This document shows positions 14,644-20,878 of a stretch of DNA of 21,736 nucleotides, one piece after another. The stretch's first letter is position 1; each line of letters opens with the position of its first letter. A program made the translations under genes and the position numbers. Where the stretch lies: contig CAZQWU010000018.1 of assembly GCA_964597305.1 (NCBI GenBank), forward strand, positions 1 through 21,736. Direction: 5' to 3'. This DNA is from UBA7398 sp964597305 (GTDB lineage Bacteria; Actinomycetota; Actinomycetes; Nanopelagicales; Nanopelagicaceae). Below the pieces are notes generated by a model. That model was not told where the DNA came from and ran no database searches. It saw only the letters and a list, made by a program, of their open reading frames with translations.

Positions 14644-15645
14644 ATGGAGCATCGAAAACTTGGCAATAGCGGTCTTTACATCTCAGAAATTGCTTATGGA
14701 AATTGGATAACTCACGGCTCTCAGGTTGAACAACAATCTGCGATCGCCTGTGTTCGTGCAGCGTTTAATGAAGGTATCACCACCTTTGATACAGCTGACG
14801 TTTATGCAGGCACCAAAGCGGAAACTGTTTTAGGCAAAGCACTTAAGGGTATTCGGCGAGAATCATATGAACTCTTCACAAAAGTGTATTGGCCAACTGG
14901 AACGGGAAAGAATGATCGTGGGCTTTCACGCAAACACATTATGGAATCGTGCCACGCCTCACTCAAGCGACTAGGTACCGATCACATTGATCTCTACCAA
15001 ATGCACCGATTTGATTTCGATACGCCGCTAGAAGAATCACTCCAAGCATTTGATGATCTCGTTCGACAGGGAAAAGTTCATTACATTGGATTTTCCGAGT
15101 GGACCGCAGATCAAATTTCGCAAGCGCTCGCCATTCAAGATGCGCGAAGTTACACCCGTTTTATCTCCAGCCAACCGCAGTATTCGATGCTGTGGCGCGT
15201 GATTGAATCGAAGGTGGATCCGCTCTGCAAGAAGGAGGGGATTGGCCACATTGTCTGGTCACCAATTGCGCAAGGTGCATTAACGGGAAAATACAAACCA
15301 GGAAAGAAACCACCAGCTGGTTCGCGCGCTACTGATAAGAAAGGTGGCGCAAAGATGATTTCGAGATGGATGGACGATTCTGTCCTTACCGCAGTAAGCA
15401 AACTCGAACCGATAGCCAAAGAAGTAGGTTTATCAATGGCGCAACTTGCCGTCGCGTGGGTTCTCCAGAATCCCAATGTTTCAGCGGCGATTGTCGGCGC
15501 TACTAAACCAAGTCAGATTAAAGAGAATGTGAAGGCAAGCGGCGTGAAATTGGACTCAGAAATTATGAGAAAAATTGATGGCGTTTTAGGTTCGCTACCA
15601 GAACGAGATCCTGCGAAAACGGTGAGCCCTAACCCACGCGCTTAA
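14644..15645 (+). CDS. Aldo/keto reductase (Kv-beta-like)
   Basis: NADPH-dependent carbonyl reductase of the aldo/keto reductase superfamily, closest in pattern to the potassium-channel beta-subunit-like group; substrate unknown. The 333-residue barrel begins EHRKLGNSGLYISEIAYGNW. The catalytic tetrad is visible: D49 and Y54 in FDTADVYAG, K80 in LFTKVYWP and H121 in LYQMHRFD. SEWTADQ and SQPQYSMLWR follow, and the cofactor-binding end is VSAAIVGATKPSQIKEN. The ATG at 14644 starts right at the conserved N-terminus; upstream in-frame codons run through the antisense of the riboswitch and are not protein-like. The stop TAA shares bases with the stop of the convergent DUF3043 gene. No functional link to its B12-regulated divergent neighbour is visible. 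Confidence 0.93.
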   Translation: MEHRKLGNSGLYISEIAYGNWITHGSQVEQQSAIACVRAAFNEGITTFDTADVYAGTKAETVLGKALKGIRRESYELFTKVYWPTGTGKNDRGLSRKHIMESCHASLKRLGTDHIDLYQMHRFDFDTPLEESLQAFDDLVRQGKVHYIGFSEWTADQISQALAIQDARSYTRFISSQPQYSMLWRVIESKVDPLCKKEGIGHIVWSPIAQGALTGKYKPGKKPPAGSRATDKKGGAKMISRWMDDSVLTAVSKLEPIAKEVGLSMAQLAVAWVLQNPNVSAAIVGATKPSQIKENVKASGVKLDSEIMRKIDGVLGSLPERDPAKTVSPNPRA

Positions 15646-16163
15646 ATTGAGTCGCCTGCTTTGACTTGTGGTTGAGGCGCGCGCAATTTTCTGATTTGCG
15701 TCGATCTCAGCCACCCGTACATTCCCAGACCTTTTGTAGATTCATTGGGAAATCGTTTACCAACTTCTCGTTTAATTTTTCGAGAAAGTAAGAAGCCATC
15801 AATGATGGAGAAAAGTAGTGCGCTGTACATCAGCATTATTGAGGCAAATTGAACCCATGCAATAGGGATTACGGTAAGAAAAAGCACGATCATGACGATG
15901 GGGAGAAAGAATTCTCCAATTGATCGCCGAGCATCAACGTAGTTGCGAACAAATCGTCGGACTGGACCACGATCGCGTGGAGGAAGCGCATTCTCATCAC
16001 CACGCATATAGGCGGCACGAGCTGCAGTACGCGCCGCGCGTGCGGCAACTTTTTGAGATTTCTTTTCAGTGCGATTTGTTGCAGGTGCCAAGCGCGGATT
16101 AATTCGAGCTTTTTCAGCCTCTTTGCGTTTAGGGGTTGGTCTGCCTTTTGGTTCACTCATCAT
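15642..16163 (-). CDS. DUF3043 membrane protein
   Basis: Small actinobacterial membrane protein of unknown function. The 173 residues begin with a very basic cytosolic region (KGRPTPKRKEAEKARINP, then an Arg/Ala-rich stretch and AYMRGDENALPPRDRGPVRRF), a typical DUF3043 pattern. Two membrane helices follow (about 84-103 and 106-124), then a basic tail with RKIKREVGKRFP and GLGMYGWLRSTQIRKLR. Two adjacent ATG codons occur at the start; GGAG lies 4 nt before the first and 7 nt before the second. The stop TTAA (15642-15645) is shared with the convergent aldo/keto reductase. A DUF3043 gene occupies a similar neighbourhood in mycobacteria (Rv2206, from memory). Confidence 0.88.
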   Translation of the reverse strand: MMSEPKGRPTPKRKEAEKARINPRLAPATNRTEKKSQKVAARAARTAARAAYMRGDENALPPRDRGPVRRFVRNYVDARRSIGEFFLPIVMIVLFLTVIPIAWVQFASIMLMYSALLFSIIDGFLLSRKIKREVGKRFPNESTKGLGMYGWLRSTQIRKLRAPQPQVKAGDSI

Positions 16164-16212
16164 TTCACTCCGCTCATTTAACCTTCGACTCGACTGTAAA
16201 CCAATTGCGAAT

Positions 16213-16251
16213 ATTGCTCAAATATATTGCTCAAATATATTGCTCACATAC
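16213..16251. repeat. 13-bp tandem repeat, three copies, between DUF3043 and nadA
   Basis: ATTGCTCAAATAT at 16213-16225 and 16226-16238 is identical; the third copy (16239-16251, ATTGCTCACATAC) differs at two positions. A fragment ATTGCGAAT precedes at 16204. It lies downstream of nadA and upstream of DUF3043 in a 105-bp spacer otherwise free of features. It could be a stacked protein-binding site or replication slippage. Confidence 0.92.
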
Positions 16252-16268
16252 ATTCATAGATTCATCAA

Positions 16269-17426
16269 TCACGGTAAAGCGAGCATCCGTTCAAGCGCAA
16301 CTTTCGCATAGTGTGCAGTCTGATTATCAACTGAGATTACATTGACAGCACGGCCACCAACAAGGGATTCCATCGCCCAGACTAAATGAGGTAGATCGAT
16401 ACGATTCATCGTCGAGCAGTAACAGACTGTTTTATCGAGGAAGACAATTTCCTTATCAGGAAAGTTAAGAGCAAGCCGCTTCACAAGATTAAGTTCAGTA
16501 CCTATCGCCCAGCGCGAACCGGCCGGCGATTGCGCCACTGTCTTGATAATTGATTCTGTGCTACCGACAACATCAGCGGCAGCCACCACTTCATGTTGGC
16601 ACTCTGGATGTACAAGAACTTGTATCCCTGGAACTTTTGCACGAACTTCGTCCACATTTGCCAGTGAAAATCGCCCATGAACGGAACAGTGGCCTCGCCA
16701 CAGAATGACGCGTGCGGCACGGATTTGTGAATCAGTTAATCCACCACGCTCTTTCCAGGGATTCCATACAACACAATCGTTTAAAGACAAACCCAATGAC
16801 AGTACTGCAGTGTTTCGGCCAAGGTGCTGATCAGGCAAGAAAAGAATTTTCTCACCCTGTTCAAATGCCCACTTCATTGCTCGCGCCGCGTTTGATGATG
16901 TGCAAATTGTGCCGCCATTTTTTCCAGTAAAGGATTTGATGGCAGCAGATGAATTCATATAACTAACAGGGATAGTTGTTGCAGCTATCCCCAGTTCGGT
17001 GAGGACTTTCCAGCAATCGTCAACTTGCGCAGCAGTTGCCATATCTGCCATAGAACATCCAGCAGCGAGATCAGGCAGGATAACTTTCTGTTCTTTACTT
17101 GTCAGAATGTCAGCGCTTTCAGCCATAAAGTGCACGCCACAGAAAAAGATAAATTCGGCGCTGCTATTTTCAGCCGCTGCTTGCGCGAGTTTGAATGAAT
17201 CTCCAGTGATATCTGCAAATTGAATTACTTCATCACGTTGATAGTGATGTCCAAGAACCATCGCACGTGATCCAAGAGCAGAGCGTGCTTGGCGCGCACG
17301 CTCGACCAGCTGAGGATCGCTCGGCGCAGGTAATTCTCCTTCACAGGTAACGCCGCGTTCACTATCGGGATCCTGTCCCTGTCCGAGAAGAAGGAGGTCG
17401 ACCAAACTCATAGCCGTATTCTCCAT
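16269..17426 (-). CDS. nadA: Quinolinate synthase NadA
   Basis: Iron-sulfur enzyme that condenses iminoaspartate with dihydroxyacetone phosphate to quinolinate in de novo NAD synthesis. The 385-residue protein shows VLGHHYQRDEVIQFAD (about 57-72), FFCGVHFMAESADIL with C96, LPDLAAGCSMADMA, PVSYMNSSAAIK, TICTSSNA, FLPDQHLGRN, WRGHCSVHGRF, VHPECQHEVV, GTELNLVKRL and DKTVCYCSTMNRIDLPH. Three cysteines, probably in FFCG, GHCSV and CYCST, hold the [4Fe-4S] cluster. The sequence closely follows actinobacterial NadA. ATG codons at 17426 and 17411 are both possible; the second has GGAG 9 nt upstream. nadB and nadC are not adjacent, unlike many genomes. The next gene across the divergent spacer, an iron-sulfur carrier, could supply such clusters. 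Confidence 0.96.
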   Translation of the reverse strand: MENTAMSLVDLLLLGQGQDPDSERGVTCEGELPAPSDPQLVERARQARSALGSRAMVLGHHYQRDEVIQFADITGDSFKLAQAAAENSSAEFIFFCGVHFMAESADILTSKEQKVILPDLAAGCSMADMATAAQVDDCWKVLTELGIAATTIPVSYMNSSAAIKSFTGKNGGTICTSSNAARAMKWAFEQGEKILFLPDQHLGRNTAVLSLGLSLNDCVVWNPWKERGGLTDSQIRAARVILWRGHCSVHGRFSLANVDEVRAKVPGIQVLVHPECQHEVVAAADVVGSTESIIKTVAQSPAGSRWAIGTELNLVKRLALNFPDKEIVFLDKTVCYCSTMNRIDLPHLVWAMESLVGGRAVNVISVDNQTAHYAKVALERMLALP

Positions 17427-17605
17427 GCTTTAGCGCAAGTTTGCTGACAGCAAGCTATCCTCAATCGAATTTGATCACTCTCACAGGTATGCCGATATGA
17501 GAATCTCGCACACGGGGAGTAGACTGCTGAGTGCACTACCGAATGTGAGTATTGCGAATGTGAGTATTGGCAAAGTGTGAAAGAAAAGTAAAACGGAGAG
17601 AAATT
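17427..17605. promoter_or_regulatory. Divergent nadA/erpA spacer with a 15-bp direct repeat
   Basis: This 179-bp spacer should hold both promoters. Two adjacent 15-bp units, GAATGTGAGTATTGC (17541-17555) and GAATGTGAGTATTGG (17556-17570), differ only in the last base and lie 36-65 bp before the erpA ATG, a good place for regulator binding. GGAGAG at 17595-17600 is the erpA ribosome site. A TAGCTT on the minus strand near 17456 may be the nadA -10 element. Assignments are inferred. Confidence 0.45.
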
Positions 17606-17947
17606 ATGAGCACAGAGACTGCAACATCAATCGTTCTTACCCCCGTCGCAGCGGAAAAAGTTGCTTCACTATTGGCGCAAGAAGGTCGCGATGATCTCAG
17701 CCTTCGCGTTGCGGTACAACCAGGTGGTTGCTCTGGGCTTCGTTATCAACTGTATTTCGATGATCGCTCGATGGAGGGCGACACCATCACCACATTTGGC
17801 TCTGTAAAAGTTGTCACGGACAAGATGAGCACTCCTTACCTCATGGGGGCGACTGTTGATTTCGTTGACACCATTCAGAAGCAAGGTTTCACCATTGATA
17901 ATCCCAATGCACAAGGTTCGTGTGCATGTGGTGATTCCTTCAACTAA
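17606..17947 (+). CDS. erpA: HesB/IscA (ErpA-like) iron-sulfur cluster carrier
   Basis: A-type carrier that accepts iron-sulfur clusters and hands them to target enzymes. From the ATG at 17606 it has 113 residues. It shows SIVLTPVAAEKVASLLAQEG, VAVQPGGCSGLRYQL with C42, VDFVDTIQKQGFTIDNPNA and GSCACGDSF with C106 and C108: the three cluster-binding cysteines of the family. GGAG lies 7 nt upstream; an in-frame ATG at 17567 would add 13 unrelated basic residues and fall inside the upstream direct repeat. It is followed 30 bp later by the kinase gene, as in other actinobacteria. Candidate clients in this window are NadA and, through respiratory enzymes, energy metabolism; that link is inference. 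Confidence 0.95.
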   Translation: MSTETATSIVLTPVAAEKVASLLAQEGRDDLSLRVAVQPGGCSGLRYQLYFDDRSMEGDTITTFGSVKVVTDKMSTPYLMGATVDFVDTIQKQGFTIDNPNAQGSCACGDSFN

Positions 17948-17965
17948 AGCCTGACTTTCTCGATT

Positions 17966-17971
17966 TACACT
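17966..17971 (+). promoter_or_regulatory. -10-like element for a leaderless kinase message
   Basis: TACACT at 17966-17971 lies 6 nt before the ATG at 17978, and no ribosome site is present in the 30-bp spacer. The kinase may therefore have its own leaderless transcript in addition to read-through from erpA. Confidence 0.4.
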
Positions 17972-17977
17972 CGCGCA

Positions 17978-18967
17978 ATGAATATCGCTGTCGCGGGATC
18001 GGTCGGACGCGACCATTTAATGACATTTCCCGGGAAATTTACTGATTCGCTTGTAGCGAGTTCGCTGGAAAAAGTTTCACTTTCTTTTCTCGTTGATGGT
18101 CTGGATGTTCGACGAGGTGGTTGCGCTGCCAATATTGCATTCGGCATGGGGGTCTTAGGACTCAAACCTGTTCTCGTTGCAGCGGTAGGAAAAGATTGGT
18201 CCGATTACGAGGCGTGGCTCTCGCGCCATGGCGTCAACACCTCACATGTATTGATCTCAGAAACTCTTCACACAGCGCTCTACATGGTGACAACCGATAC
18301 CGAGCTCAATCAAATTGCCTCGTTTTTTCCGGGCGCGATGAGCGAAGCGCGAAATATCGAACTCGATCCGATTATGGAAAAAGTCGGAATCTTTGATCTG
18401 GTCATCATTTCACCGGACGATCCGGACGCCATGTTGCGCCATACAGATATCTGTCGGAAGCGAGGGATTGCTTTTGCCGCAGATCCTTCTCAACAAATGG
18501 CGCGAATGGATGGTGAGGCAATTAAGCAATTGATCGATGGCGCTACATATCTTTTTATGAATGAATATGAATTAGCGCTTGCTATTCAAAAAACTGGGTG
18601 GAGCGATGAGGAAATATTGTCTCGCGTCAACACTCGAGTTGTGACGCTAGGTTCCCAAGGCGCACAAGTCGAAGGTAAAGGAAAAGCAAAAGTTGTCGTT
18701 GGTGTTCCGCAGGAGAAAGCAAAAGTTGATCCCACTGGCGTAGGAGATTCATTTCGATCAGGCTTTCTCGCCGGCGTTGCATGGGGGCTCAGTGATGAAC
18801 GGTGCGCTCAACTGGGATCAATGATTGCGACCTATGTCATTGAGACCAAAGGAACGCAGGAGTATCGATTTACAAAAGCGAGTTTTCTTGAGCGGTTTCG
18901 TGTTGCATATGGCGAAGGCGCAGCTGATGAGATTGCGCACCATATTCCACAGATAGAAGCTCAGTAA
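17978..18967 (+). CDS. PfkB-family kinase, probable adenosine kinase
   Basis: Ribokinase-fold sugar/nucleoside kinase. The 329-residue protein starts NIAVAGSVGRDHLMTFPGKF, carries the first PfkB signature RRGGCAANIAFGMGVLG (about 46-61), QIASFFPGAMSEARNIEL (about 112-129), AADPSQQMARM and YLFMNEYELAL, and the second signature VDPTGVGDSFRSGFLAG (250-266) with catalytic D257. The whole pattern closely follows Mycobacterium tuberculosis adenosine kinase (Rv2202c, from memory), including GAMSEARNI and ADPSQQ-AR, and that gene also sits near ctaC and a HesB gene. Adenosine kinase activity (adenosine to AMP) is therefore the best guess; related proteins are often labelled only carbohydrate kinase. 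It ends 20 bp before the convergent aminotransferase-like gene. Confidence 0.92.
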   Translation: MNIAVAGSVGRDHLMTFPGKFTDSLVASSLEKVSLSFLVDGLDVRRGGCAANIAFGMGVLGLKPVLVAAVGKDWSDYEAWLSRHGVNTSHVLISETLHTALYMVTTDTELNQIASFFPGAMSEARNIELDPIMEKVGIFDLVIISPDDPDAMLRHTDICRKRGIAFAADPSQQMARMDGEAIKQLIDGATYLFMNEYELALAIQKTGWSDEEILSRVNTRVVTLGSQGAQVEGKGKAKVVVGVPQEKAKVDPTGVGDSFRSGFLAGVAWGLSDERCAQLGSMIATYVIETKGTQEYRFTKASFLERFRVAYGEGAADEIAHHIPQIEAQ

Positions 18968-18987
18968 CGGGTCGATACACAGTTCAA

Positions 18988-20058
18988 CTAAAGAGCGCCG
19001 ATTGCTCGGGCTAAATCAATGCAATCACTTTCGCTCTGGTTTTCGCGAAAGGTAATTCGCAGGTGCCCCTGAGGTGGGTATCCCATTTCGGCTAAGACGG
19101 AACTGGGATTGAGTTCAGGTGTAATACATGCTGAACCTGAGTCCACAAGAAAACCGTGCTTTTCAAGTTCGCGTAGCGCTTCTTCGGCTTCTATATCCGG
19201 AACGATGATGGATAGTTTTCTCAAATCTCGAGGTGAATCTTCACCGACAACCTCACACGATGTGAGAGTACGTAGTTCACGGATAAAACTTTCGTGGAGT
19301 ACACGAATATGGTCATCATTGCGAAGCGCTAATGTTTCTTCGAGAGCGATCGCTGATGCGATGACAAGCGGAACAGAAAAATCAGGTGCACTTCGATAAT
19401 GAGAAATTTGTGCCCCGGGATTTCGCCAGACAGGACTTTTTATTGCCAGAATGCCAATTCCCCGAGGTCCACCCCACGATGCAGGTTCCCAGATCGCGGT
19501 ATCCCATTGATCGGGGAGATCTGTAAACGCTGAGGTTGTCATATCTGCTGCAACATAAATTGGAGTCGAGCCATCTTTAGTGCAATCGATACTACGTTGA
19601 ATGATTCCCGTCTCACGATTGATTGATTGCCACGCAAGTACAGTGCCGGCAGAATTACGATCAGCGTGAACAGATTCGTAGTCGATGATGCCCGTTTTAT
19701 CAGTAAGTATTTTTTTACTCCGACCACCGCGATTTTCGTGAATCGCCGCAACAGCAAATGGAATTCGGCGATCTACTGCGCCATAGAAAAAAGTTCGTGT
19801 GGAATCTGTGAGCAACCCGTTGATCGCAAGACTAAAAGCGCTCGCCGTTCCGCTGACGAATTCCAATTGGTCAGGTTCTACGTGTAAATGTGATGCGAGC
19901 GACTCACGAGCCTGTGCCAATCGGATCGCGCTCTGTCGGGATTGATGGTGCAGCTTCTCGGGACTTGGCCAATCCCGCAAAAAGAGTTCGGCAATGGCGC
20001 TTTGCGTTTGCGGGGTCAAAGGGTTATCACTCTGAAAATCTCTTGTGATGAGCCCCAC
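18988..20058 (-). CDS. Class V aminotransferase / cysteine desulfurase homologue lacking the PLP lysine
   Basis: A 356-residue fold-type I protein related to IscS/NifS. Family features remain: EFVSGTASAFSLAINGLL, QSINRETGIIQ (usually NNETG), a VAADMTTS segment keeping the PLP-ring Asp (D172), and SGSACITPELNPSSVL with the sulfur-accepting cysteine C311. The cofactor lysine is missing: where IscS has SxHKxxGPKGIG this protein has EPASWGGPRGIG, an ungapped alignment that puts S194 in the lysine position, and no nearby lysine replaces it. The His that stacks on PLP also looks lost (FYGAVDRR). It is therefore probably not a normal desulfurase. The start is GTG at 20058: an in-frame stop lies just upstream at 20079-20077, and TATCGT sits 7 nt before the GTG, fitting a leaderless message. 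Confidence 0.88.
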   Translation of the reverse strand: MGLITRDFQSDNPLTPQTQSAIAELFLRDWPSPEKLHHQSRQSAIRLAQARESLASHLHVEPDQLEFVSGTASAFSLAINGLLTDSTRTFFYGAVDRRIPFAVAAIHENRGGRSKKILTDKTGIIDYESVHADRNSAGTVLAWQSINRETGIIQRSIDCTKDGSTPIYVAADMTTSAFTDLPDQWDTAIWEPASWGGPRGIGILAIKSPVWRNPGAQISHYRSAPDFSVPLVIASAIALEETLALRNDDHIRVLHESFIRELRTLTSCEVVGEDSPRDLRKLSIIVPDIEAEEALRELEKHGFLVDSGSACITPELNPSSVLAEMGYPPQGHLRITFRENQSESDCIDLARAIGAL

Positions 20059-20116
20059 CCTCGTAACGATACGCGCTCATCGGGGAAGGTGCGAGATAGC
20101 CAGTTATCCTTGGCCA
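20059..20116. promoter_or_regulatory. Divergent leaderless promoters of ctaC and the desulfurase homologue
   Basis: In this 58-bp spacer TATCCT (20105-20110) is 6 nt before the ctaC ATG, and on the minus strand TATCGT (20071-20066) is 7 nt before the GTG of the other gene. No Shine-Dalgarno sequence is seen for either. I could not identify good -35 elements. Confidence 0.4.
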
Positions 20117-20878
20117 ATGTTGAGTCGACGAAGAATCGCCACCTTTGGCGCAGGAAGTGGCGGAGCAATTCTCGCTCTCGTCCTCACAGGTTGCTCAAGC
20201 GAAAATGTTGCAACATTTGGTTTTGATCGCGGCATCACCAGCGTCAATGATCACGCACTACCACTCTGGCAATTGTTTTGGGTGTTAGCGATCGTCGTTG
20301 GCGCATTGACTGCAGGTTTGATTTTCTGGTCGGTAATTTTTCACCGCCGTAAAGGCAATGAAATGCCAAAACAAACGCAATACAACATTCCTACTGAAGT
20401 TGCCTACACCATCATTCCCGTCATTCTCGTAGCCGTTCTTTTTGCATTTTCAGCGCGTGCGGAGACAAAAATTGTCAAAGTATCACCAGCTTCAGCAACC
20501 GTTCACGACATAACAGTGAACGGAATTCAATGGTCATGGCAGTTCACCTATAAAGATGCAGGTCCACGTGCAACAGTTACGGGAACGCCAGAACAACCAC
20601 CGATTCTTTATCTGCCACTTAATGAACCGGTGAGATTTACAATTACCGCTTCCGATGTGGATCACGGTTTTTGGATTCCGGCATTTATGATCCAACGGAT
20701 GAATATTCCAGGTGCTACGAGCCAATTAGAGTTCACGGCGAAAAAATTGGGTGAATTCCCTGGTCGATGCAACATGTTATGCGGTCGCAATCATGCCCAG
20801 ATGCTCTTCACTGTCAAAGTAGTTCCCGCAGCGGAATATCAAAACTACATCTCGACATTAAAGGCGGCTCAGTCATGA
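20117..20878 (+). CDS. ctaC: Cytochrome c oxidase subunit II (CtaC), lipoprotein
   Basis: CuA-bearing subunit of aa3-type cytochrome c oxidase that receives electrons from cytochrome c. From the ATG at 20117 it has 253 residues: basic start, hydrophobic stretch and lipobox LVLTGC (lipidated C26), two membrane helices (about 53-73 and 95-113), WSWQF in the aromatic patch, and a cupredoxin domain. CuA ligands are H183 in DVDHGFW, C218, C222, H226 and M229 in GRCNMLCGRNHAQM. The usual C-x-E-x-C glutamate is Met (M220), which is unusual. The upstream ATG at 20045 is rejected because it would lose the lipobox position and overlap the opposing gene. The stop overlaps the ctaD start (ATGA). Confidence 0.96.
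   Translation: MLSRRRIATFGAGSGGAILALVLTGCSSENVATFGFDRGITSVNDHALPLWQLFWVLAIVVGALTAGLIFWSVIFHRRKGNEMPKQTQYNIPTEVAYTIIPVILVAVLFAFSARAETKIVKVSPASATVHDITVNGIQWSWQFTYKDAGPRATVTGTPEQPPILYLPLNEPVRFTITASDVDHGFWIPAFMIQRMNIPGATSQLEFTAKKLGEFPGRCNMLCGRNHAQMLFTVKVVPAAEYQNYISTLKAAQS

Noticed and set aside
16213..16251. CRISPR-like array from repeated AT-rich units
   Set aside because: Units are only 13 bp, directly adjacent with no spacers, and no cas genes are in the window.
20045..20116. Earlier ATG codons for ctaC
   Set aside because: They would overlap the opposing gene and move the lipobox too far from the N-terminus; the ATG at 20117 gives a normal lipoprotein signal.
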